Both the position numbers and the translations under genes were made by a program. Shown one piece after another: positions 25,481 to 34,542 of a stretch of 64,000 nucleotides of DNA; within the stretch, counting starts at the first letter, position 1; each line of letters begins with the position of its first letter. The notes under the pieces were generated by a model, which worked only from the letters and a program-made list of their open reading frames with translations, had not been told where the DNA came from and ran no database searches. Source of the stretch: Streptomyces aurantiogriseus. Its GTDB lineage: Bacteria; Actinomycetota; Actinomycetes; Streptomycetales; Streptomycetaceae. The stretch lies in the NCBI RefSeq assembly GCF_014649375.1, contig NZ_BMSX01000009.1:1-64000 (forward strand), given 5' to 3'.

Positions 25481-25652
25481 CCCGTCCGGCGTCAGCGATC
25501 GAGCGCCGGTCCAGGCGATCCAGCCCGTCCGGCGTCAGTGATCGAGTGCCGGTTCAGGCGATCCAGCCCGTCCGGCGTCGGCAATCGAGCGCCGGTCGGG
25601 GTGATTCAGCCCGTCCGGCGTTTGAGGACGAGGCCCGTTCAGGGCCGAAGCG
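25481..25652. repeat. 43-bp tandem repeats
   Basis: Four units begin with CCCGTCCGGCGTC or a close variant at 25481, 25524, 25567 and 25610, exactly 43 bp apart. The first three carry ATCGAG(C/T)GCCGGT cores; the fourth runs into a dispersed composite element. No gene is present in the 527 bp between the WYL regulator and aceE; the preceding 25400-25427 has a CTGGGGGC hairpin. Confidence 0.85.
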
Positions 25653-25705
25653 GGATCGGGGCGGCAGTCCCGCCGGGGGTCCGGGGGCGGAGCCCGCGGA
25701 GGGTC
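25610..25705 (+). repeat. composite dispersed element, copy A
   Basis: The order of parts is GTCCGGCGTTTGAGGACGAG, a GGCCCGTTCAGGGCC hairpin, then a GGGGGTCCGGGGGCGGAGC arm. The same order recurs at 47170-47240 (inverted) and 53304-53375. All copies are intergenic. Confidence 0.75.
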
Positions 25706-25862
25706 GGGGGCGGTAGCTCCGTGTGAGGTGCACGGGCACCGCCAGGGGCCCCGGGGGCGTAGCCCCGCCGGGGTCCAGGGGCGGAGCCACCGGCGGGGGC
25801 GGAGGGGCGGGGCCCCTGGGGACTGGGGAGGGTGAGGGCGGCGGGGGCGGAACCCTGGTGGG

Positions 25863-28568
25863 TTACAGGCCGTACCGCTCGCGTGCCTCCTTCACCGACG
25901 CCGCCTGGACCTCTCCGCGCCTGGCCAGCTGGGCCAGGGCCGCGACGACGATCGACTCGGCGTCGACGCCGAAGTGACGGCGGGCCGCCTCACGGGTGTC
26001 CGAGAGGCCGAAGCCGTCGGCGCCCAGCGAGGAGTAGTCCTGCTCGACCCACTGCGCGATCTGGTCGGGGACCTGGCGCATGTAGTCGGAGACGGCCAGG
26101 ACCGGACCCTCGGCGCCCTGGAGCGCCTGGCGCACGTACGGGACGCGCTCCTCGCCGCGCAGCAGGGCCGCGTCGGCCTCCAGCGCGTCGCGGCGCAGCT
26201 CGGTCCAGGAGGTCGCGGACCACACGTCGGCGGCCACGCCCCACTCCTCGGCGAGCAGCTTCTGCGCCGCCAGGGCCCAGTGGATCGCCGTACCGGAACC
26301 GAGGAGCTGGATGCGGGGCGCGTTGGCCGCCGCCACGTCCACACCCGCCGACTCCGCCGTGTTGAAGCGGTACAGGCCCTTGACGATGCCTTCGTCGATG
26401 CCGGGGGCGGACGGCTTGGCCGGCTGCGGCAGCGGCTCGTTGTAGACGGTGAGGTAGTAGAAGACGTTCGGGTCCTCATCGGGCGCCGCCTCGCCGTACA
26501 TGCGGCGCAGACCGTCCTTGACGATCGTCGCGACCTCGTACGCGAACGCCGGGTCGTACGTCAGCGCGGCCGGGTTCGTCGCCGCGATCACCGGCGAGTG
26601 GCCGTCGGCGTGCTGGAGGCCCTCGCCCGTCAGGGTCGTACGGCCGGCCGTCGCGCCCACCAGGAAGCCGCGGCCGAGCTGGTCGCCGAGCTGCCACATC
26701 TGGTCGGCCGTGCGCTGCCAGCCGAACATCGAGTAGAAGATGTAGAACGGGATCATCGCTTCGCCGTGCGTGGAGTACGCGGTCGACGCGGCGATGAAGT
26801 CGGCCATCGAACCGGCCTCGGTGATCCCCTCGTTGAGGATCTGGCCGTTCTTGGCCTCCTTGTAGTACATCAGCTGGTCGCGGTCGACCGGCTCGTACGT
26901 CTGGCCCTTGGGGGAGTAGATCCCGAGGGACGGGAAGAGGCTCTCCATGCCGAAGGTGCGCGCCTCGTCCGGCACGATCGGCACCCAGCGCTTGCCCGTC
27001 TCCTTGTCGCGGACGAGGTCCTTGATCAGGCGGACGAAGGCCATCGTGGTCGCCACGTTCTGCGAGCCCGAGCCCTTGTCGAAGGAGGCGAACGCCTTCT
27101 CGGCGGGCGCGGGCAGCGGGGCCACCGGGTGGACGCGGCGGGCCGGGGCGGGGCCGCCGAGGGCCGCGCGGCGCTCCTGGAGGTAGCGCACCTCGGGGGA
27201 GTCGGCGCCGGGGTGGCCGTAGGGGACGACCCCGTCGACGAAGTCACTGTCCTTGATGGGCAGTTCGAGCAGGTCACGCATCGCCTTGAACTCGTCCACC
27301 GTCAGCTTCTTCATCTGGTGGTTGGCGTTCTTCGACGCGAAGCCCGCACCGAGGGTGTGGCCCTTGACGGTCTGCGCCAGGATGACGGTCGGCGCGCCCT
27401 TGAAGTCGAGGGCCGCCTTGTACGCCGCGTACACCTTGCGCGCCTCGTGACCACCACGCGAGAGGTGGAAGCACTCGAGGATCTTGTCGTCGCTCAGCAG
27501 CTTCGCCATCTCGACGAGCGCGGGGTCGGCGCCGAAGAAGTCCTGGCGGATGTAGGCGGCGTCGCGGGTCTGGTACGTCTGCACCTGGGCGTCGGGTACC
27601 TCGCGCAGGCGACGGACGAGCGCGCCCGTGGTGTCGAGCTGGAACAGCTCGTCCCAGGCCGAGCCCCACAGTGTCTTGATGACGTTCCAGCCGGCGCCGC
27701 GGAACTGGGCCTCCAGCTCCTGCACGATCTTGAAGTTGGCGCGGACCGGGCCGTCGAGGCGCTGCAGGTTGCAGTTGATGACGAAGGTCAGGTTGTCCAG
27801 GCCCTCGCGGGAGGCCAGCGCGAGCGCGGCCGTCGACTCGGGCTCGTCCATCTCGCCGTCGCCGAGGAAGGCCCACACGTGGGACGCGGAGACGTCCTTG
27901 ATGCCGCGGTTGGTGAGGTAGCGGTTGAAGCGCGCCTGGTAGATGGCCGACAGCGGGCCGAGGCCCATCGACACCGTCGGGAACTCCCACAGCCAGGGCA
28001 GGCGGCGGGGGTGCGGGTAGGACGGGAGGCCGTTGCCGCCGGCCTCCTGGCGGAAGTTGTCGAGGTGCTGCTCGGTCAGCCGGCCGTCGAGGAAGGCGCG
28101 GGCGTAGATGCCGGGGGAGGCGTGGCCCTGGATGTAGAGCTGGTCGCCGGAGCCGTCGGCCTCCTTGCCCTGGAAGAAGTGGTTGAAGCCGGTCTCGTAG
28201 AGCCAGGCGGCGGAGGCGAAGGTGGCGATGTGGCCGCCGACGCCGTGTTTGCTGCCCCGGGTCACCATCGCGGCGGCGTTCCAGCGGTTCCAGGCGGTGA
28301 TCCGGGCCTCCATCGCCTCGTCACCCGCTACGGCGGGCTCGGCGGCGGTGGGGATCGTGTTGACGTAGTCCGTCTCGAGCAGCTTGGGCAGCGCGATGCC
28401 GTTGCCCTCGGCGCGCTCCAGCGTGCGCCGCATCAGGTACGCGGCACGGTGCGGCCCGGCCGCCTTGGCGACCGCGTCCAGGGAGGCCTGCCATTCGGCG
28501 GTCTCCTCCGGGTCCCGGTCGGGGAGCTGGTCGAGCGCGCTCGGCTGGATGGCGTTGGGGTCGGTCAT
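25863..28568 (-). CDS. aceE: pyruvate dehydrogenase E1 component, homodimeric type
   Basis: A 901-residue thiamine-diphosphate enzyme that decarboxylates pyruvate and acetylates the lipoyl group of E2. The ThDP/Mg motif is visible as GDGEMDEPES followed by NLTFVINCN; the E1 signature YIQGHASPGIYARAFLDGRL and the C-terminal transketolase-like part are intact. The length is normal for AceE. The ATG at 28568 (MTDPNAIQPSALDQL) is preceded by AGGAAGG; the longer upstream frame is non-coding. Its E2 and E3 partners are encoded at 35384-38675 on the same strand but not adjacent. A palindrome at 28712-28728 may mark its regulatory region. Confidence 0.97.
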   Translation of the reverse strand: MTDPNAIQPSALDQLPDRDPEETAEWQASLDAVAKAAGPHRAAYLMRRTLERAEGNGIALPKLLETDYVNTIPTAAEPAVAGDEAMEARITAWNRWNAAAMVTRGSKHGVGGHIATFASAAWLYETGFNHFFQGKEADGSGDQLYIQGHASPGIYARAFLDGRLTEQHLDNFRQEAGGNGLPSYPHPRRLPWLWEFPTVSMGLGPLSAIYQARFNRYLTNRGIKDVSASHVWAFLGDGEMDEPESTAALALASREGLDNLTFVINCNLQRLDGPVRANFKIVQELEAQFRGAGWNVIKTLWGSAWDELFQLDTTGALVRRLREVPDAQVQTYQTRDAAYIRQDFFGADPALVEMAKLLSDDKILECFHLSRGGHEARKVYAAYKAALDFKGAPTVILAQTVKGHTLGAGFASKNANHQMKKLTVDEFKAMRDLLELPIKDSDFVDGVVPYGHPGADSPEVRYLQERRAALGGPAPARRVHPVAPLPAPAEKAFASFDKGSGSQNVATTMAFVRLIKDLVRDKETGKRWVPIVPDEARTFGMESLFPSLGIYSPKGQTYEPVDRDQLMYYKEAKNGQILNEGITEAGSMADFIAASTAYSTHGEAMIPFYIFYSMFGWQRTADQMWQLGDQLGRGFLVGATAGRTTLTGEGLQHADGHSPVIAATNPAALTYDPAFAYEVATIVKDGLRRMYGEAAPDEDPNVFYYLTVYNEPLPQPAKPSAPGIDEGIVKGLYRFNTAESAGVDVAAANAPRIQLLGSGTAIHWALAAQKLLAEEWGVAADVWSATSWTELRRDALEADAALLRGEERVPYVRQALQGAEGPVLAVSDYMRQVPDQIAQWVEQDYSSLGADGFGLSDTREAARRHFGVDAESIVVAALAQLARRGEVQAASVKEARERYGL

Positions 28569-28711
28569 GTCGCCGCCTTCCTCAGTCGAAGGGGGTTCCC
28601 TCATCGGTAAGGGTTCGGGGGTGCCCTTGGTCTTTGGCAGGACAGGGCGTAGGGCTGGTGCGGTGTCGTTGTGCGGCTCCGCCGCGCGGCCCGTCGGCGA
28701 CTGTAACTCCC

Positions 28712-28728
28712 TGATCGATGATCGATCA
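28712..28728. promoter_or_regulatory. perfect 17-bp palindrome upstream of aceE
   Basis: TGATCGAT-G-ATCGATCA is a perfect 8-bp inverted repeat around one base, 144 bp before the aceE start. A second, shorter dyad (TCTCG...CGAGA) follows at 28749-28762. The AT-rich composition stands out from its surroundings and suggests an operator; the regulator is unknown. Confidence 0.5.
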
Positions 28729-28882
28729 AAGGGTTGAAGGGCAAAACCTCTCGATTGCGAGAAAGTCGGCACGCGGTGCCTCGGGTGGGGGCACGGGGTG
28801 TCGTGGCCCGCCACGGTTTCCGCAGGTGGGGAGCGTTTGAGCGGGGGCCTGCTCCAGTGTGAGGGGGCGGGTCGCGAAACGA

Positions 28883-28920
28883 GGAGGGGTCCGAACGCCG
28901 TTCGGCGTCCGGACCCCTCC
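28883..28920 (-). terminator. terminator hairpin
   Basis: An 11-bp perfect stem (28883-28893 and 28910-28920), extended inward by a second AACGCCG/CGGCGT pairing, lies 23 bp after the stop codon of the 28943-29473 gene. The rest of 28569-28942 contains no gene. Confidence 0.7.
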
Positions 28921-28942
28921 GGCGTGACACGCTGCGAACGCG

Positions 28943-29473
28943 TCAGGCCATCGCCGTCTGGCTGGGCCTGGCGGGTTCCGTGGTCCGGCCCTGGGGCTCG
29001 GCGCCGGCCTGACGGCGCTGCTCCTCCTGCTCTGCGCGCTTGCGGGACGCCTGCTCGCGGGTGATCACTTCGGTGGCGGCTCCGACCGCGACCGCGACCG
29101 GCCACTCCAGGACTCCGGCGACGGTCATGCCGCCCAGGAGTCCGTAGTAGGCCAGCTTGCGCGGCGAGGGGAGCTTCGAGGTGGCGGCCCGGGCGCCGGT
29201 GAACATGTCACCCGGAGTCACGTACGGAATCGAGACCCGCGGGTGCGCGGTGTGCAGATGCACGACCTTGCCGCCCATCGGCCCCTCGTGGCCGCGTGCC
29301 TCCTCCTCGCGCCGCTCCATGGGTGCCTGCTGCTCGGTCGGTGCGACCGGCGGGGCTGTCCGGGTCGCCTCGGGCCGGGTCGTTCCGGTCTCGGCCCTTT
29401 CGGTCTGGGTCGTCTCTCCCCGGGCCTGTGGTGGTTCTTGCGGGGTCTGTGGCTGCGATTGCGGGGAAGTCAT
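28943..29473 (-). CDS. hypothetical membrane-associated protein
   Basis: A 176-residue protein. The first ~75 residues are low-complexity (Gln, Pro, Thr, Glu-rich, beginning MTSPQSQPQTPQEP), then comes a more ordered region (VVHLHTAHPRVSIPYVTPGD), one hydrophobic segment (YYGLLGGMTVAGVLEWPVAV) and a charged Glu/Arg/Gln-rich tail. It has a strong GGGAGGA site before the ATG at 29473. It lies downstream of the P-type ATPase and the 43-residue ORF on the same strand, so it could be co-transcribed with them. No known family is recognised. Confidence 0.75.
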   Translation of the reverse strand: MTSPQSQPQTPQEPPQARGETTQTERAETGTTRPEATRTAPPVAPTEQQAPMERREEEARGHEGPMGGKVVHLHTAHPRVSIPYVTPGDMFTGARAATSKLPSPRKLAYYGLLGGMTVAGVLEWPVAVAVGAATEVITREQASRKRAEQEEQRRQAGAEPQGRTTEPARPSQTAMA

Positions 29474-29601
29474 CTGCGTCCTCCCGTACGGGGAGCGTGA
29501 GTGAATGGGTCTCCCCGCACCGCCTTCCAACCCTGAGCCTCGATAAACGCCCAAATCGTACGAAATGGCAATGAAGTGGGCTGTCTGTGCTCGGTGTTGG
29601 G

Positions 29602-29733
29602 TCAGGCGTAGGCGGTCGCCGGACGCCCGCCGGCGGTGAGCGCCTTCCACAGATGGAGGGAGAGGCGGATCAGGGCGGCCTCGACCACGGCGATCGCCGC
29701 CTGGGTCAGGATGTGGGTCAGGATGTGCGGCAC
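29602..29733 (-). CDS. 43-residue small protein
   Basis: A GTG at 29733, seven bases after AAAGGCGG, begins a 43-residue frame reading MPHILTHILTQAAIAV and onward, ending ...GRPATAYA. The first two thirds form a likely amphipathic or membrane-associated helix. It lies between the P-type ATPase gene (53 bp upstream) and the hypothetical membrane gene on the same strand. The strong ribosome-binding site and codon usage support it, but it is too short for a family call. Confidence 0.5.
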   Translation of the reverse strand: MPHILTHILTQAAIAVVEAALIRLSLHLWKALTAGGRPATAYA

Positions 29734-29785
29734 GGTTCAGCCGCCTTTCGTGCGTATCGTGCGGTGACTGCTCCTTTGTGCGGGT

Positions 29786-32700
29786 TCAGGCCTTCCGGGA
29801 GGCGGCACCAAGATGTCCTGCAGGTGAACTTTCCCTTTCCGGAAGGGTGCGCCGTACCGCGGCGGGCAGCACGACGGAGCCTGCCGCCGACCCCAGGGCG
29901 ATCGTCCAGCCCACCGGGCCCAGGGGCCGGCTGCCGAAGAAGTGGCTGAGTCCCGGTACGGTCACCACGACGGCCAGCGCCATCAGGGACCCCACCACGG
30001 CCGCGGCGACCACCGGATCGCGGCCCGCGTCCGCCATCGTCTGCAGCAACTGGGAGGACACGAGGGCGACCAGGGCGACGGTGTCGGCGCGCCCCCGGGT
30101 TCCGGTCGCCCGGGCGACCACCCAGGCAGTGGTGGCAGCCGCCGTGGTGACGACGGCCCGCAGCCGGATGTGGCGGGTGAGGGCCGCCCCGAGCGAGGCC
30201 TCGGGCCCCTCCGCCAGCACCTTGTCGGCGTGGTCGGCCGGAGGCCGGGCGGCGATGGCCATCGCGGGCAGCATGTCCGTGAGCAGATTGACCAGGAGCA
30301 GCTGGCGCGCGTTGAGCGCACTGCGCCCCGTGAGCAGACTCGTCGCCAGGGTGAAGACGATCTCCCCGACATTGCCGCCGAGCAGGACGCCCAGCGCCTT
30401 GCGCACCGAGGCCCACATCGCCCGGCCCTCGACGATCGCGTCCACGATGGTCTCGATGCGATCGTCCGTGACCACCACGTCGGCGGCGGAGCGGGCCGCC
30501 GGGGTCGCCCGGGAGCCGAGGGCGATGCCGACGTCGGCGATCCGGATGGCGGGCGCGTCGTTGGCACCGTCACCCGTGACGGCGACGGTCCGCCCGGCCG
30601 AGCGCAGCGCGGTCACGATACGGACCTTGTGGGCCGGGGTGACCCGGGCGAACACCGTGATGTCCGGCAGTGTCCGGGTGAGCGCGGCGTCGTCCAGGGC
30701 GTCCAGCTCCGTGCCGGTCATCAGCCGCGGCTCCTCCTCGGGCCGCAGCTCCCTGGCGATCGCGGCGGCCGTGCTCGGATGGTCCCCGGTGACCATGACG
30801 ATGCGCACCCCGGCCTTGGACAGCCGGCGCACACTCTCGGCCGCGGTCGCCCGCACCGGGTCCGCGAGGCCCAGCAGGCCCAGTAGACACAGCCCGTCGA
30901 GACCCTCGTCGCTGACGTCCGCGAGCCCGGCGAGCGCGGTGTCGTCCTGCGGCGCACCCGGCGGCAGGACGTCCTCGGCGACCGCGAGGACCCGCAGGCC
31001 CTGCCGGGCCAGCCGCCCGACCTCCGCCTCGAACTCCTCCCGGCGCCGGTCGTCGAGGGGCTCGCTCCCGCCGTTCCGGCGGATCCGGTCGCAGCGGGCC
31101 AGGACGACCTCGGGCGCCCCCTTGACGACGATCCGCGCCCGGGTGCCGGAACGGCCCAGCACGGCGTGATAGCCCCGCCCGGGCTCGAACGGCAGCTCCG
31201 CCACCCGGTCCCAGGTGTCCGAGGCGAACCCGGCGGCCCGGGCGGGAGCGGCCCCGAGCAGCTGGGCCCCGGCGGCGATGGCACGGTCGGTGGGGTGGGC
31301 GAGCTCCGCCCCCGATCCCACCGGACCCGCCAGGGCGGCCGTGCCGAGGACCCGGCGCAGCGCCGGGGTGAGCCGGTCGGGCGGACGCTGCTCCAGCCCG
31401 TCGGACACCTGCTGGAGGCTGATCCTGCCCTCGGTGAGCGTGCCGGTCTTGTCGAAGCACAGCACGTCGGTACGCCCCAGCGCCTCGATGGTGGAGGCGC
31501 TGCGGACCAGGGTGTCGCGGCGGGACAGCCGGCGGGCCGCGGCCAGCTCCGCGACCGTGGCGACGAAGGGCAGCCCCTCGGGCACCGCGGCGACGCACAG
31601 ACTGACCGCGGACCCCAGGGCGGCGCCCAGGGGCCGCCTGCGCAGCAGGTCGAAGGCGAAGAGGGCGACTCCCGCGGCGACGGACAGCGGCAGGAACCAC
31701 CGGCCCAGCGCCTTCAGCCGCCGTTCCACACCGCTCTCCGGCGGCCCGTCCTCGGGGCCCGACTCCGCCGCGCTGCCCGCCTCGGTGGCCGAGCCGGTGG
31801 CGACGACCACGGCGAGCGCGTGGCCGGCCGCCACCGTCGTCCCCTGATAGAGCATCGAGGTCCGGTCCGCCACGGCCCGGGCCGCGGTGGGCGCGGCCGT
31901 CTTCACGACCGGCAGCGACTCGCCCGTCAGGCTGGACTCGTCGGCCTCCAGAGCCGACGCCTGCACCACCCGGCAGTCGGCCGGCACCGCGTCACCGGCC
32001 TGAAACTCGACCACATCGCCGGGGACCAGCTGCTCGGCGGCCGTCTCGACCGCCTCGGCCCGGTCCGCGCGACGCACCCGCACCCGCACCGAGGTCGCCT
32101 CGACCAGACGCCGCGCCGCATGGTCGGCCTTCTGCTGCTGCACCCCGCCCACCAGCGCGTCCACCCCCAGCACCCCGCCGATGAGCACCGCGTCCACCAC
32201 GGAACCCAGCGCCGCCGAGATGCCGCCGCCGATGGCCAGGACGGGGGTGAGGGGATTGGCCAACTCCTCCGCGACCCTGCCGACGAGGGTGACGGCACCG
32301 GCGCGCCGGTCCCGGCCCCCGGACGGCCGGCGCCGGGCGGCCTCGGCCTCGTCCAGCCCACGGGAGGAGGTCCCCAGACGGGTCATCACCTGACGTACCG
32401 TCATGGAGTGCCAGGGCGTACGCTCGGTGACCGCCGGCGCCGGGCGGCCGCGCAGCCGCCGGCCCGCCCAGAAGCCCGTCGTCATCGCCGTGACCGTCAC
32501 CCCGTCCGTCACCAGGCGCACCCGCGCCCAGGCCCGCCGAGGGACGAGGAGAGCGAGAGCCGCGCCCGTGAGCGCGCCGGCGCCCTCCAGACGGTTGCAG
32601 AGCACGTCGACCCGCCGGGCCTCCGGCAGGGCGGTCAGCAGCAGATGGACGACATCGGGCGGGGCGGCGACATGGGCGTCCCACGGGACATGGCGCGGAC

Positions 32701-34369
32701 CGGTGATCACGCCGAGGCCCAGATCCGCACGGGTCAGGGCACGCCGGGTCCGTGCCGAGACCACCGCGACACCGCGGCCCTGCGCCTGGAGGGAGCGGAC
32801 CAGCGCGGCCGTACGGCGGTGCCCGGTCGGCAGCGCCGGGGGAAGGCCGAACCTGTGGTGCAGCCCGGGCGGCCCGCCCACCAGCCGCACCTGGCCGCAC
32901 GCACCCGCCGCACGCACCAAGTGGTGGGCCAAGGCGTGCAGTTGGGGGGCCACACCGGCCACGGCGACCGGCGTTCCCTCCCGCAGGACGAGCAGGACCT
33001 GCGCCCCCTCCTCGGCCCACCGCGCCGCCCGCGCGGCCGTCTCCTCGGACACCCCGGGGGCAAGGTCCGCGCCGGGGAACGGCCGCAGTTCCCAGCCCGC
33101 CCGCCGCGGCGGCGGCACCGGACCGCGGCCACGCCCGGGCCGCCACCGCGACGTCCGGCCCGGCTCGATCAGCTCATGGATCCGCGCGTGGATCTCGTCG
33201 TCGCCCGGGCCGTCCTCCGCGCCGTCCTCCGCCTCGCCCGGCCGTTCCCCGGACGGCGCCAGCCGCACCACGTTCTCGACCGTCCAGCCGCCGGTGGCCA
33301 GCACCCGCGCGTCGAGGACGACGGTGTCGATCCGGTCGAGACGGCGCAGCGCCTCCGGCCGCAACACCAGCGCTCCCCGCTCGGACGCCGCCCGTGCCAC
33401 CGAGGACGCGAACGCCTCCTTGCCGAACCGGGGCCCCCTCGGTGTCCCGGCGGCCAGCAGCGCCAGCCCCCGGTCATGGCTGAGCGTGCCGAGGGCGGTG
33501 AGCCCGTACGCCGCTAGGGACGCCGGAACCGCCACGTTGGCGTACCGCTCGGCCGGCCCCGGCGGCAGCGGGACCGGCCGCTCGTGGGACGGCACCGCGT
33601 CATGGCGGTACGTCCCCTCGTGCGCGGCCAGCCTGCGCGCCCACTCCTCCCACGCCCTGCGGCGGGCCTGCGCCTCCGCGTACCGGGCCCCGGCCAGGAC
33701 GACACCCACCGCGGCACCGACCGGCCGGAGCGTCAGCGTGTTCAGCACAAGGTTCGCCGCGGCCCAACTCCGCTCGGCTGCCCCCTCACCGATCCGTCGG
33801 GCGACCCCCTCACGCAGCCGGGGCGTCGCCTCGGCGAGCTGGATCACCGAGAGCACCACCGGTGGCAGACCGCGCAGCCGCAGCAGGTTGCCCACCGACG
33901 CCGCGCCGACCGCCGCCATCCCCGCACCGATCTGGACGGCCCCGTCGATCAGCGGCCCCGCCGCCCCGGGGAAGCCCACCGGGCGCCGCACCCGCCGCGC
34001 CCCGGCACCCGGCTCGCCCTCGCTGTCGCGGCCCTTCTGCGAAGCGGCGGCGTTCACGTCCGCCTCGGCGACCAGGGCGGCGACGCGCTCCAGGTCGGTC
34101 TCCTCCGGCTCGCAGCCGACGTACACGCAGCCCAGCGTGCCGTTCACCTCGGCGCGACGCACCCCCGGCAGCTCGCGCAGCGCCGACTCGACCCGGCGTG
34201 CCGCGCCGGCCGTCCCCGGCCCTCCCAGCCACCGCACCTGAACCTGCACACCGCCCTCGGTCCGCCAGAGCCGAGGTCCGGGGGGCCGCAGCAACCCCGC
34301 GGCGGAGCGGAGCGTCCCGGCCAGCACGGGCCGGGAGAGTACGGACGAGGAGAGCACTGGCCAGATCAC
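29786..34369 (-). CDS. double-length P-type cation-transporting ATPase
   Basis: A 1527-residue HAD-type P-type ATPase, far longer than the usual 750-900. The C-terminal half is complete: TGES (Glu817), PEGLP in the transmembrane ion pathway (Pro930), the phosphorylated Asp973 in DKTGTLTEGR, and hinge GDGAND (Asp1267). PEGLP is typical of P2-type, Ca- or Na-like pumps. The N-terminal half contains an HMA-like segment (about 43-112) and what looks like a degenerate second ATPase in which the DKTGT site reads DARVL (Asp353) and GDGAND is lost. The architecture and length recall mycobacterial CtpI. The GTG at 34369 (MIWPVLSS) has GGTGGAGG upstream. The transported ion is unknown. Confidence 0.9.
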   Translation of the reverse strand: MIWPVLSSSVLSRPVLAGTLRSAAGLLRPPGPRLWRTEGGVQVQVRWLGGPGTAGAARRVESALRELPGVRRAEVNGTLGCVYVGCEPEETDLERVAALVAEADVNAAASQKGRDSEGEPGAGARRVRRPVGFPGAAGPLIDGAVQIGAGMAAVGAASVGNLLRLRGLPPVVLSVIQLAEATPRLREGVARRIGEGAAERSWAAANLVLNTLTLRPVGAAVGVVLAGARYAEAQARRRAWEEWARRLAAHEGTYRHDAVPSHERPVPLPPGPAERYANVAVPASLAAYGLTALGTLSHDRGLALLAAGTPRGPRFGKEAFASSVARAASERGALVLRPEALRRLDRIDTVVLDARVLATGGWTVENVVRLAPSGERPGEAEDGAEDGPGDDEIHARIHELIEPGRTSRWRPGRGRGPVPPPRRAGWELRPFPGADLAPGVSEETAARAARWAEEGAQVLLVLREGTPVAVAGVAPQLHALAHHLVRAAGACGQVRLVGGPPGLHHRFGLPPALPTGHRRTAALVRSLQAQGRGVAVVSARTRRALTRADLGLGVITGPRHVPWDAHVAAPPDVVHLLLTALPEARRVDVLCNRLEGAGALTGAALALLVPRRAWARVRLVTDGVTVTAMTTGFWAGRRLRGRPAPAVTERTPWHSMTVRQVMTRLGTSSRGLDEAEAARRRPSGGRDRRAGAVTLVGRVAEELANPLTPVLAIGGGISAALGSVVDAVLIGGVLGVDALVGGVQQQKADHAARRLVEATSVRVRVRRADRAEAVETAAEQLVPGDVVEFQAGDAVPADCRVVQASALEADESSLTGESLPVVKTAAPTAARAVADRTSMLYQGTTVAAGHALAVVVATGSATEAGSAAESGPEDGPPESGVERRLKALGRWFLPLSVAAGVALFAFDLLRRRPLGAALGSAVSLCVAAVPEGLPFVATVAELAAARRLSRRDTLVRSASTIEALGRTDVLCFDKTGTLTEGRISLQQVSDGLEQRPPDRLTPALRRVLGTAALAGPVGSGAELAHPTDRAIAAGAQLLGAAPARAAGFASDTWDRVAELPFEPGRGYHAVLGRSGTRARIVVKGAPEVVLARCDRIRRNGGSEPLDDRRREEFEAEVGRLARQGLRVLAVAEDVLPPGAPQDDTALAGLADVSDEGLDGLCLLGLLGLADPVRATAAESVRRLSKAGVRIVMVTGDHPSTAAAIARELRPEEEPRLMTGTELDALDDAALTRTLPDITVFARVTPAHKVRIVTALRSAGRTVAVTGDGANDAPAIRIADVGIALGSRATPAARSAADVVVTDDRIETIVDAIVEGRAMWASVRKALGVLLGGNVGEIVFTLATSLLTGRSALNARQLLLVNLLTDMLPAMAIAARPPADHADKVLAEGPEASLGAALTRHIRLRAVVTTAAATTAWVVARATGTRGRADTVALVALVSSQLLQTMADAGRDPVVAAAVVGSLMALAVVVTVPGLSHFFGSRPLGPVGWTIALGSAAGSVVLPAAVRRTLPERESSPAGHLGAASRKA

Positions 34370-34542
34370 GCGGCCTCCACCAAGGGCCGACGGGGGTCGA
34401 CAGAGGCGCCCCGGAGAACACACGGCTCCCTTCAGTATGAGCGGCTCCAGGTGCCACGTCCTGCGCAGATGCCCCGGACGGCCCTACGGCCAGGGAAGCA
34501 GCCTTACGCCAGGGAAGCAGCCGCACGGCCCGGCGAAGCCGG

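Noticed and set aside
34489..34522. Two 15-bp direct repeats with 19-bp spacing
   Set aside because: Only two copies in a short gap between the P-type ATPase and GntR genes; could be chance in G+C-rich DNA.
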